Source: Microvelia longipes (lineage: Eukaryota; Arthropoda; Insecta; Hemiptera; Veliidae). From it: a DNA stretch of 64,000 bases. Under the pieces are notes generated by a model that was not told where the DNA came from, ran no database searches, and saw only the letters and a program-made list of their open reading frames with translations. Shown here piece by piece: positions 48,734 to 59,235 of this stretch (positions are counted from its first letter, which is position 1; every line of letters starts with the position of its first letter). The position numbers and the translations under genes were made by a program. The stretch spans positions 31,361,394 to 31,425,393 of the forward strand of contig JACMZG010001908.1 in NCBI GenBank assembly GCA_018340805.1, read 5' to 3'.

Positions 48734-49843
48734 ACGATATATTACTCGAGTTATTCCTTAAATTTAACTTTTTGAGTTCATTATTAACTGCCATTTTAAA
48801 TTATTCAACGAAATTGAATCGAAATATGTCGACCATGAAATATATTTTCTTTTTCTACTCTTTATGAGCTTTAAAACGATATACAACACGATTTTCATCG
48901 CTCAAATTGTTTTATCCGGTCCGCCATATTGGCCGCCGTTTTGAAAATATTTTTCGTAATATTACCAAAAACTGTACAGCCTTGACATATAGTTAATTTT
49001 ATTTGTATAAAAGTACCTAAAGTATATTACATTCGATCTTTATCTCGTAAATTATTAATAAAATTAGTAAAAACTAATTATTATATTAAATTATGGCCGC
49101 CATGTTGAATTTTCGGAATTTAGTATATAACATTTTTTGTTCTACTAATCAAGAGCTTTACAACGATATATTACTCGAGTTATACCTTTAATTTTAAATT
49201 TTTTGAGTTCTTTATTTTAGCCGCCATTTTTAAATTATTCCACAAATTTTTAAATGTTGACCATGAAACATAAATTTTCTTTTTCTACTCTTTAAGAGCA
49301 TTAAAACGATATACAACACGATTTTTTCGTGGCTCGTTTCGCTCGCGTAGCGTTGTATATTTATAATAATACAACGTTAAAAATAGGCTCGCTTCGCTCG
49401 CTAGATTGCTTCATTTATAATAAAATATATTGTAAAAAAGGCTCGCTCGCTCGCTATTTGCTTATATTTATAATAAAATATATTGTAAAAAATGCTCGCT
49501 TCGCTCGCTAGATTGCTTATATTTATAATAAAATATATATTAAAAAAGGCTCGCTTCGCTCGCTAGATTGCTATATTTATAATAAAAGTAAAAAAGGCTC
49601 GCTACGCTCGCTAGAATGCTTATATTTATAATAATACATATAAAAAGGCTCGCTTCGCTCGCTAGATTGCGTAAATTTATATTAATGCATAGTAAAAAAG
49701 GCTCGCTTCGCTCGCTAAATTGCTACATTTATAATAATATAATAAAAAAGGCTCTCTTTGCTCGCTAGATTGCGATATTTATAATAATGCATAGTAAAAA
49801 AGGCTCGCTTCGCTCGCTAGGTTGCGTATATTTATCATAATAC
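48734..49843 (+). repeat. Higher-order unit 2: body plus array C
   Basis: Near-identical repetition of unit 1, including the same internal breakpoint into the minisatellite (49330). Period from unit 1 is 1013 bases. Array C is longer than array B, so the next period is 1110. Confidence 0.9.
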
Positions 49844-50785
49844 AACGATATATTACTCGAGTTATTCCTTTAAATTTAACTTTTTTGAGTTCATTATTAA
49901 CTGCCATTTTTAAATTATTCAACGAAATTGAATCGAAATATGTCGACCATGAAATATATATTTTCTTTTTCTACTCTTTATGAGCTTTAAAACGATATAC
50001 AACACGATTTCATCGCTCAAAATTGTTTTATCCGTCCGCCATATTGGCCGCCGTTTTGAAAATATTTTTCGTAATATTACCAAAAACTGTACAGCCTTGA
50101 CATATAGTTAATTTTATTTGTATAAAAGTACCTAAAGTATATTACATTCGATCTTTATCTCGTAAATTATTATAAAATTAGTAAAAACTAATTATTATAT
50201 TAAATTATGGCCGCCATGTTGAATTTTTCGGAATTTAGTATATAACATTTTTTGTTCTACTAATCAAGAGCTTTACAACGATATATTACTCGAGTTATTC
50301 CTTTAATTTTAAATTTGTTGAGTTCTTTATTTTAGCCGCTATTTTTAAATTATTCAACAAATTTTAAAATGTTGACCATGAAACATAAATTTTCTTTTTC
50401 TACTCTTTAAGAGCATTAAAACGATATACAACACGATTTTTTCGTGGCTCGTTTCGCTCGCGTAGCGTTGTATATTTATAATAATACAACGTTAAAAAGG
50501 CTCGGCTTCGCTCGCTAGATTGCTTTCATTTATAATAAAATATTGTTAAAAAAGGCTCGCTTCGCTCGCTAGTTTGCTCTCGCTTCGCTCGCTAGATTGC
50601 TTATATTTATAAATAAAATATATATTAAAAAAGGCTCGCTTCGCTCGCTAGATTGCTTTATATTTATAATAATACAACGTTAAAAATAGGCTCGCTTCGC
50701 TCGCTAGATTGCTTTCATTTATAATAAAATATTGTAAAAAAGGCTCGCTTCGCTCGCTAGTTTGTTATTTATAATAATATATTGT
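49844..50785 (+). repeat. Higher-order unit 3: body plus array D
   Basis: Third copy of the body, with the same break at about 50440, followed by a shorter array that contains one compressed unit (CTCTCGCTTCGCTCGC at 50577). The array ends at TATATTGTAAATACGGCC. Confidence 0.9.
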
Positions 50786-50945
50786 AAATACGGCCTTCGG
50801 CCCATAGCCGCTTTGCGGCCACATTGTTGTTGTTTTGTATTATGTGTTGTTTCATTATTGTTCTAGTTACATGGCATTTTGCCATGTATCTAGCGAATTT
50901 TCACAGCCTCTCCACACAGGCCTGATAGGCTTTCTCACAAATTTG
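50786..50945 (+). repeat. Array-terminating block with three successive hairpins
   Basis: Immediately after array D come GGCC-TTC-GGCC, GCCGC-TTT-GCGGC and CATGGCA-TTT-TGCCATG, three compact hairpins with triloops within about 100 bases. Then come TAGCGAATTTTCACAGCCTC and CAGGCCTGATAGGC. The inverse phrase GAAAATTCGCTA opens array E at 52048. Confidence 0.8.
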
Positions 50946-51019
50946 ATTTTACTAATTAAGATTTTATTAATACTCTATTATTAATGGTATGCTATATATA
51001 ATTAAAATTAAGAAACATT

Positions 51020-51365
51020 ATAAAAAAATATATTATTCATGATTTTTGTTTTTAAATAAAAATACCGTTTCCGTCACTAAAGATTGTCTGAGCTGAAACC
51101 GGTCGCAATGGTTTTAGAATGACTTCGACCATATAAAGACAACTTCAACACTTACTTACATTTATGATTGTTTATAAAATTTAAAGAAAAATGTCAAATT
51201 TTTTTTGTAAACAAATTGTTCATTTGAGTAAAATCTTGAGGTTTAAAAAAATATATTCATGATTATTTAAAATAAAAATACCGTTTGCGTCACTTAGGAT
51301 TGTCCGATTGAGCTGAAACTGGTCGCATTCGTTTAGAATACTTCGACCATATAAAGACTACTTTG
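51020..51365 (+). repeat. 222-bp tandem duplication
   Basis: AATAAAAATACCGTTT plus GCGTCACT, GATTGTC and GAGCTGAAACCGGTCGCA recur 222 bases apart (51057 and 51276), each ending with TTCGACCATATAAAGAC. A third, weaker match is at 51603-51640. Confidence 0.8.
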
Positions 51366-51861
51366 ATGTTCTTCCTCTTTACGGGTCTGCTTAGCTCGGC
51401 GTGGTTCAGTGGAAGCCATTTCTGCCCTGTCTCTCTGGGACAGTAGGCTTACCATGATGGAGCAAGAGGTAGAGGTCTCTCTTTTATACTATATCCCCAC
51501 CCTCTAACACTACTGAACCCAACAGATATCGTACGAGTCTTTGACCTAGACGTATACATATATACAAGATTATATATATATGTATACCAATTGCGCCATT
51601 TGTGATGATTCGATTGAGCTGAAATTGGTCTTAATCGATTCAGCTAGCCGTACCTAAATACTAGATACCTTGTTTTAAAGCCATTTTAAGTTTCAAAAAA
51701 AATTTTTTTTCATGACGTCATAACTTTGGTTGATGACGTCATAAGTTTTTATAAACAATAGACCTCGTAACCTCCTCAACATCTCGCGATTTGCAAAGTT
51801 TCGTTTAATTTGAGAACGCCTTCGAGAGTTATCGTTCGCCATACGAAAGGGTAGAAACTCT

Positions 51862-51865
<4 letters not shown>

Positions 51866-51932
<67 letters not shown>

Positions 51933-51936
51933 TATA
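51866..51936. repeat. (AT)n microsatellite
   Basis: About 65 bases of AT units between the two satellite domains. Confidence 0.95.
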
Positions 51937-52060
51937 AACTTTTTTCGGACATATATTTTGTTATCAGGAAGCCAATAGGAACCGATTCCACTCACTCCCA
52001 CCCTCAACTTCCGTCATCCGAACAACCTCATAAGCGTCATTTTCATTATGAAAATTCGCT

Positions 52061-52645
52061 AAAAGGCTCGCTTCGCTCGCTAGATTGCTTATATTTATAA
52101 TAAAATATATTGTAAAGAAGACTCGATCGCTCGCTAGATTGCGTAGATTTATATTAATGCATATTAAAAAAGACTCGCTTTGCTCGCTTGATTGCGTATA
52201 TTTATAATAATAAATGGTAAAAGAAGGCTCCCTTCGCTCGCTAGATTGCGTCGATTTATATTGATGCAAGTAAAAGAGGCTCGCTTCGCTCGCTAGATTG
52301 CGTATATTTATAATAATACATAGTAAAGAAGGCTCGCTTCGCTCGCTAGATTGCTTATATTTAATATTAATGCATAGTAAAAAAGGCTCGCTTCGCTCGC
52401 TAGATTGCTTATATTTATAATAATACAACGTTAAAAATAGGCTCGCTTCGCTCGCTAGATTGCTTATATTTATAATATAATATATTGTAAAAAAGGCTCG
52501 CTTCGCTCGCTAGATTGCTTATATTTATAATAATACTACGTTAAAAATAGGCTCGCTTCGCTCGCTAGATTGCTTATATTTAATATTAATGCATATTAAG
52601 GCTCGCGTATATTTATAATAATAAATGGTAAAAGAAGACTCGCAT
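52061..52645 (+). repeat. Minisatellite array E
   Basis: About ten units with the GGCTCGCTTCGCTCGCTAGA core and ATTGCTTATATTTATAATAA spacer. The array starts right after ATGAAAATTCGCTAAAA. Units are more uniform in spacing than in array A. Confidence 0.93.
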
Positions 52646-53455
52646 TAAATTTTATTTTTTTGAGTTTATTATTTTAGCCGCCATTTTTAAATTAATAAAA
52701 AAATTTGAAATGTTGAACATGAAAAATATATTTTCTTTTTCTACTCTTTAAGAGCTTTTAAACGATATACAACACGATTTTTTGCTCAAATATGTTTTAT
52801 CCGGTCCGCCATATTGGTCGCCATTTTAAATATATTTTCGGAATATTACCAAAAACTATACAGCTCTGACATATAGTTAATTTTACTTGTATAAAAGTAT
52901 CTAAAGTAAATTACAATAGATCTTTATCTTGTAAATTCTTATAAAATTAGTAAAAACTAATTATTATATTAAATTATGGCCGCCATGTTGAATTTTTCGG
53001 AATTTAGTATATAACATTTTTTGTTCTACTAATCAAGAGCTTTACAACGATATATTACTTGAGTTATTCCTTCAATTTTAAATTTTTTGGGTCCATTATT
53101 TTAACCGCCATTTTTAAATTTTTCAAAAAATTTTTAAATTTTGACCATGAAACATATATTTCCTTTTTCTACTCTTTAAGAGCTTTCAAACGAATACAAC
53201 ACGATTTTTTCGCTCAAATTTTTTTTTATCCGGTCCGCAATTTTGGCTGCCATTTTGAAAATATTTTTCGGAATATTACCAAAAACTATACAGCTCTGAC
53301 ACATAATTAGTTTTACCTGTATACAAAATTTTATCAAAATCGGTAAATTTTTACGGCAGTTATCGCGACACGTACAAACAAACACACAAACACACAAACA
53401 AACAGGCCGTCCCAATCTTCTGAAATGTAAGAACTCACTTAAGTTCGTTCAACAA
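52646..53455 (+). repeat. Diverged body copy with a natural end
   Basis: Two successive units of the body (starts about 52650 and 53045) that, unlike units 1-3, are not cut by minisatellite. The second continues through AACTATACAGCTCTGAC to CGTCCCAATCTTCTGAAATG and CACTTAAGTTCGTTCAA. The fragment at 23095-23345 ends the same way, so this is probably the family's true end. Confidence 0.8.
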
Positions 53456-53489
53456 ACAAAACGGGTACAGGGTACGTCGATACTTTTTC

Positions 53490-55418
53490 TCTAACATCAG
53501 ATTTGCTATGTCCATCCTCCCTACTTCGGACTCGCTTCACTCGTCCTCGCAGAATATACAATTTTCCATAATTAAACTGCAGCACGTCTTTGGGCTCGCT
53601 TCGTTTGTCCTCAGATTGTAAATACATCCATACAGCACTGATCACGCTCAATGCTCCTTAACTTTTATGTTCCAATAAAAATCATGGATATACTTGTTGT
53701 ATTAAGACAAAACTTAGTGTACTTATTTATTACGTAAAGTTATATACTTGTACTATATTTCAACTCAATTGAATCATTTTCCAATTGTTTACAATATCTA
53801 AAAAACGTACACGAGTCATCTGATAAAAATGGATCTAATACTGATAATAAGATGAAACTTGGCACATATGTGTCTTATACATGGCTACAGGCGTGTTGAA
53901 TCTCAAATTGATCGCAACATGTTTCCGCGTTTTATGATTTTTCAAAAGTTTTCCTGAGTCATTATTGCAGGTTAATGATGTCATGAAAAATTATTTTCCG
54001 AACAGCACAACTACACCTATAGATTGAATTTGTACAAAGTTTCATTTCTCTTGCATAAATACACTAGGAGCCATAATGATAAGAGGCATACAGTAACCTT
54101 TGATTGAATGTGATAACTTTGAGAGCCCAATAAACTTTAAGTTTTGGTTGCATCCGGCACAATATGTTATAAGCATAATTACTGAAGACCAAGATGACAG
54201 TAATGAAATATTGTCTCTCTACATCGATGAAGTAAACGTGATGAGGGTGTATGTTGTGCCTTTGTAGCATACTCTAATACCAACATCGTGTCCAGTGAAA
54301 AGTTCAAGCTACCAACATATTGCTCAAATTATCAAGCAGAACAATTTGCGATTGTGGAGGCGTATAAATAGTTAGCTAAAAGAAATGACCCAAACAGTAA
54401 ATATATAATAAGGACAGACTTTAGAAAGCCTAAATTGTATTACAAATCAGACACCATTATTATTCAAAATTCGAAGCTTTTATTTCGAAGTATATTTTCT
54501 CATAACCAAATTCTATTTATAATAAAAGAAAAGAAGTCTCTCCACAAAACAAAACGTTATTGGCAAAGCGCTTTCAACCTAACTAGAGGCCATCATCTAG
54601 TTAGGTTGAGATGCTAGGGCATAACCGTTGAGATCTTAAAAAAGTAGAGAAGTGAGTCTATGTTTTCTTACTAGGTATTAGAGTCAGACTGACTCTAATA
54701 CCTGTTTCTTACTGGTATTAGACTCAAATTCTATTTACTTGGGTAAAAGCCCACTCTGGAGTAGAGGACATAAAAATGCACTCTTTGGCCAAAGATGAAG
54801 CTAATAATGAAACCCTAACAGAAAGGTACAAATTATTCTCAAAATCTCACATATTTCAGAAGTCAAGAAAAACATTAGAGGCCATAGCTGGCCTCTATCT
54901 GCAATTACACTTCGGCAAAGTGAGATATAAAAGAACCGTTCTACGTTTTATTAAAAGCATAAATTTTGAAAATATTTAAGGAAAACAAAAACCCTCAACA
55001 AAATTTAATCAAAATTAACAGGTTACCGAAAATAAGAGACACGCGAAAAATTGAAATTTAATAAAACTACAGTATTTTAATTTGGATGTTTAATAAAAAC
55101 ATCCAATTGTAAACATTCAACATTTTTCACCATAAGGAGAAATATTAAGAAAAGAAAACCAGATTCATACATATTTGTTTTTATAAGGCATGTAAAATAC
55201 GTTCCATAAAATAGAGTTATGAAACGTGCTGAATATAAACGGTTTCTAGTATAGTGATTACTAGGGAAAAAATTTAAAAAAACACACACATACAGCCAGA
55301 CAACTTGGTGAAAACCACTCAAGAGGTCTTAAAAACACCCGTAACAAGTTATGCAGGTGGCATCCTAGTTTCGGATTGTTTTGCAAGCACAATACTTTTC
55401 CTATATGTACGGTATAAA
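53490..55418 (-). repeat. 5S-like repeat, copy H, split by a LINE fragment
   Basis: The tail units (GGACTCGCTTCACTCGTCCT at 53529, GGGCTCGCTTCGTTTGTCCT at 53593), the 5S-like part (about 53630-53665) and the body run to about 54085. The body resumes at about 55275 (CACACATACAGCCAGACAAC) and ends at the head at 55405-55418, where another MITE is inserted; the head continues at 55971. The intervening part is LINE sequence. Confidence 0.7.
54085..55270 (+). mobile_element. LINE RNase H fragment inserted in 5S-like repeat copy H
   Basis: Plus-strand pieces FKLPTYCSNYQAEQFAIVEA and NDPNSKYIIRTDFRKPK, then FTWVKAHSGVEDIKMHSLAK and DEAN..., give the first half and the HxGxxxN-like end of an RNase H domain of an R1/LOA-type LINE. 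Stops and shifts separate the pieces; an open frame of 67 codons (54776-54979) is part of it. No intact copy is present. Confidence 0.7.
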
Positions 55419-55962
55419 CTTAGAAAAATACTTTATATAGAAGGAGCACTACTGATAACACGAAAGCCGGTTCACTGGTGCAACTAAGTAATGCTGCCAC
55501 CCTTACAATATACAATTTTCTAAACAAAAGTTGGCAATACTTCCGGTTGCTGAATTATTATGTTCTATTATTAATTAATGATTGATTATTCATAAAATAC
55601 TAATATAAATATCGGTGCATTACAATATTTTATGCATTTTAAATTGTAGTTTAACGTATTTATTAAAATTATATATAAAAAGTTGTCCTCGTCAACTAAA
55701 TGTAGATTCTTGTATTCCGCCACCCTTTTGCCATCTAAGACCAGTTTTATTAAATACTCAGCAGGTGTTTTAAGTTATTATATTTGTTCTTTACAATCTT
55801 TCTTCATTAATAGATATTCATGACAAATATTTAAAATAATGTTTTGTTGTCAGGTTGGCAGCATTACTTAGTTGCACCCCAGTCAACCGGCTTTCGTGTT
55901 ATCAGTGGAATTACATTGTGTTTACGGTCCTGTGCTCCTTCTATATATAGTATTATTCTAAG
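55419..55962 (-). mobile_element. MITE family X, copy 2, with perfect 8-bp target duplication
   Basis: Same element as 33086-33602 in opposite orientation. It is flanked by GGTATAAA at 55411-55418 and 55963-55970, an exact octamer duplication. The octamer is part of the 5S-like repeat head, so the insertion split copy H. The 8-base duplication suggests a hAT-type transposase acting in trans, although the ends (CTTAGAATAATAC) are not the usual CAG type. Confidence 0.88.
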
Positions 55963-55989
55963 GGTATAAATAAAGAAGAGTAAAAGTAT

Positions 55990-56345
55990 TTCATTTATTA
56001 CTGTTCCTCATTTATACCGTAGGTATATAGGAAAAGTATTGTTTTGGCAAAAATCCGAAACCGAGATTTCACCTCAATTATCCGTTTCAGGTGTTTTTAG
56101 TACTCCTGAGTGGTTTTCGCAAAGTTCTATGAAAAGAAAAAAGTCTGTCTGCATGTTTGTATGTGTGTCTGTTATCATAACTTCTAGTGTATATATGCTA
56201 GAGAGTTGAAAGTATGTAAAAAAATCAGTCTATAGTTGTGCCATCCGGAAAATTATTTCTTTAATGACGTCATTAACCCGCAAAAATATATATTTTGAAT
56301 CCGATGAGATGAGGAAAAGTTTCGAGGCACTTTTTAAAAAACTTT
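55990..56345 (+). repeat. 5S-like repeat, copy I (internal deletion)
   Basis: Head TGTTCCTCATTTATACCGTA, then TTCACCTCAATTATCCGTTT, then AATGACGTCATTAACCCGCA, jumping directly to the tail end GATGAGATGAGGAAAAGTTT near 56309-56328. The 5S-like part is missing. Confidence 0.7.
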
Positions 56346-57905
56346 TAGATATCTAGGTACTTCGCTCATCTGGCAGACCCCCTATCTCAATTCTCATAGA
56401 AGTTTTAATTTTCTTGTAAAAATATGTTTTACAAGGAAACCAAGAAGGATACAATAGCTAATAATGAAATTGTATAATCGCTATTTAATTAACATTTAAT
56501 ATTTAATTAAATTAATATTTAATTAACATATTTCGCTATTTAATTAATATTTATAATAGATAATCCAAAAAGATAAATAGAGTTGTCAATAAGAGAGTAA
56601 ACTTTTCAGTGTCATTCATATGTTATCTCATTTAGAGTTAGTTTTTGTTTGTACAGTGTATGTTTTATGTCCATGTATCGCTATGTTTATTATTCTCTCT
56701 GTCCCCCTCTTTAGATAAAGTACAAAATATTGTAATATAATTACAGTTGTTATGTTAAGTTACGTAAGAAGTTACATGTTCTATGTTGACGAGGATTGTT
56801 TTATTGTTATCAATAAAGAACTGATAGCAGTTGGGGGCCGGGCTAAGAGGTAGAGGGAGTTCTCGGTGTTAGTATGTCCTTCACATGCAGTTGATACGAT
56901 TGCGTAATATATCTAATACTCAGATGGTTTAACAATGCTACATCTCGCGCATAGACAAGTGCTCATCTTCATATCATATAAGTCGTGAAAAAAAGTGCAA
57001 CTTGTGTTACGGTTAAGTTGGAAAATTAATAAAGGAACATTCAGTCTTCGCCGTCCATAGACCTGGCTCCGTCCTCCAGGTACCACATTTCTCAATTCAT
57101 CCTTATTTTATTTTTTATTTTGTTTATATAATTATGTACATATATATTATAATCTTTATTTGTTATAAGTATATAGCTTCTACAAATATAATTGATAAAA
57201 GATAAATTTAAATAGTATGTTTACACGGTATACATTTATATCATAGAGTAGAGAAATAATACATTAGTAAATAAAATAAATAATAATATAAAATAAATAA
57301 GTAATAATAATAAGAAAAAAATAATGAAGTAAAATAAGAATAATATACAAATAAATTAAATAGTACTTCTTACTTTAGATATGTATAAAAATCAAAAACA
57401 TTATTCTTTTTATAGGGTCGAAACCAATTTTAAACCAAAACTACCATTAAAATAGTGGTAATAGTTTGATAAAAGCTTAAGAACCACAGTTTCAAAATGA
57501 AATATATGTTTCATATCTTTTTATTTATAAAAGGCTATAAGGATTATTATATTTATAAGGCTTATTATATATAACTTTTATAAATATAAAAGTTAAGCTC
57601 ACTTATATTACCAGTTTTGTTTTAAACAATTCACTCTTAAGTTCTTTTTGAGCTCCTATCCGAGTTTCTTGGATTGGAATGAAACATGGTACATAAATCA
57701 TATAAAAGCATAGGACCCAATTCTTTATGAAATAGACATAGAGCAGCAGGGACGGAGGGGACATGATCAATTCCACTTGGCCTTTTGAATCATGCTGAAC
57801 ATTTTCTGTCAGCAAGGCTAGTCTATGTCTATAAGTTAAACATATGCATAATTTTTATTCATAAGCGATCCTAGGTAAAAATCTTAAGCTGGGCTTCAGA
57901 CTCCT
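56346..57905. other. AT-rich stretch with a possible LTR-like segment
   Basis: No gene recognised. Around 56700-56860 AATAAAGAACTGATAGCA is followed by GTTGGGGGCCGGGC. A poly(A) signal, a CA end and a TGG-starting GC-rich block could be an LTR end and primer-binding site, but I cannot identify the second LTR or a pol gene. The rest, up to 57905, is simple AT-rich sequence. Confidence 0.3.
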
Positions 57906-57908
57906 TAA

Positions 57909-57941
57909 AACACACACACACACACACACACACCACACACA

Positions 57942-58023
<82 letters not shown>
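57909..58023. repeat. (CA)n(TA)n microsatellite
   Basis: About 45 bases of CA units followed by about 67 bases of TA units. Confidence 0.95.
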
Positions 58024-58028
<5 letters not shown>

Positions 58029-58737
58029 CGCAACTACTGAGGCGTATTCTTTTTAAATTCGCTGATAAAATAAGGCAATGAAAAGTTCCTACACAAAAGA
58101 AATACGAGGTAGAGTAAAACAACTGTTTGGATTGGCCAATTGTCTAATAAAGACCCTTAGGATTATTTTCAACAGCTCAACAGCAATGTCATTTCCGGCC
58201 GGATTTTGAATATCGGTCAGGACGGTATCTCTTTCTCACTATCCCACTTAAATGTCATCCTGATCCTCAAAAAAACCTAAACCAAAAGAGAACTTCAGAT
58301 AATAAAGAGAGCTATCAATAAATTAATTAAAACTTCCACTAACTTTAAATTTAATTAATTAATTTTATTTGTATTATTGTATGAGGGCAATATGCTTATT
58401 TTCTTGGGTGTGGAGGGGATCTATCAAATTACCTGTTATTATTAAAGATATCAACAAACTTACAATGTGGGACTGTAACAATGATTCTATCCTACCCAAG
58501 CTTTGAACAAAGCTAAAAACATGAGGACTTTTAATTTATACACTAATTCAATTTTTAATAGATATAATTCAATTTCACGCGGGTAGGGCATTGTCAAAAA
58601 TCTAAATCTTTAAGGAATTTAGATGCACTAGACGAATTTATAAAACTGTACCTGTTACTATTATAAATAAGGAGAACAAATTATGGGCTATTTTGAAAAT
58701 CATTAAATTTAAATCTCAGATAGTTAAGTAACTAATT

Positions 58738-59235
58738 ATGAAAGAACACGAAGAAACTAAAACCAGTAGACAGAATAGGAAAAACGAGAACGTCGTCTCG
58801 AGGAACGCCAAAACATATAGTTGTTTTAAAGACAAAAGAATTAAAAATCTGAATTTAAATCTGTTTTGCGGTATATTATTTGATCCGAAATTTTCTGAAG
58901 CAATCAAATTTAAAGAAAAAAATAAATGTGAAGTACAGCCACCACAGGTAATTACCACTTGTAATTAATTATGAAAAAGTATAAGGAAAATAGAACTAGT
59001 AGACACAGTAGGAAAAACGAGAACGTCGTCTCGAGGAACGTCAAAGAATATAGTTGTTTTTAAGATTTAATTTAAATTTGTTTTGCGGTATATTCTTCTA
59101 TAATTTTACCATTAAAGTCATTTAAAAGTAATACGTATATATTAATTTTTTATTAATCCGAATTTTTCTGAAGCAATCAAATTTAAAAAAAATAAATGTG
59201 AAGTACAGCCACCACAGGCAATTACCATTCACATT
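58738..59235 (+). repeat. About 240-bp tandem duplication, one copy open, one broken
   Basis: Copy 1 (58738-58968) is an open frame starting MKEHEETKTSRQNRKNENVV and containing CFKDKRIKNLNLNLFCGILF. Copy 2 (about 58970-59235) repeats AGGAAAAACGAGAACGTCGT, TTTGTTTTGCGGTATATT and GAAGTACAGCCACCACAGG but has deletions and stops. In both copies CCACCACAG precedes GTAATT or GCAATT, so copy 1 could be an exon with a donor there. I do not recognise the protein and do not call it a gene. Confidence 0.75.

Noticed and set aside
46434..50785. CTAG at the end of each minisatellite core as a Helitron terminus
   Set aside because: No hairpin of the right form precedes CTAG on that strand and the array continues past it, so a Helitron origin is not supported.
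51390..51450. tRNA-Gly-like A box (GCGTGGTTCAGTGG)
   Set aside because: No B box at the right distance and no cloverleaf; not called as a tRNA or SINE.
52070..52428. Minus-strand open frame of repeated SERSEP-like residues over the minisatellite
   Set aside because: It follows the repeat period, shifts frame with unit length, and has no start or splice context.
46434..52645. Possible CRISPR-like array (repeat core with variable spacers)
   Set aside because: The spacers are themselves repetitive AT sequence, lengths vary, and the genome is eukaryotic; it is a minisatellite.
56700..56860. LTR end and primer-binding-site-like sequence (AATAAA, CA, then TTGGGGGCCGGGC)
   Set aside because: No second LTR, no gag/pol sequence and no target duplication found; kept only as a low-confidence remark.
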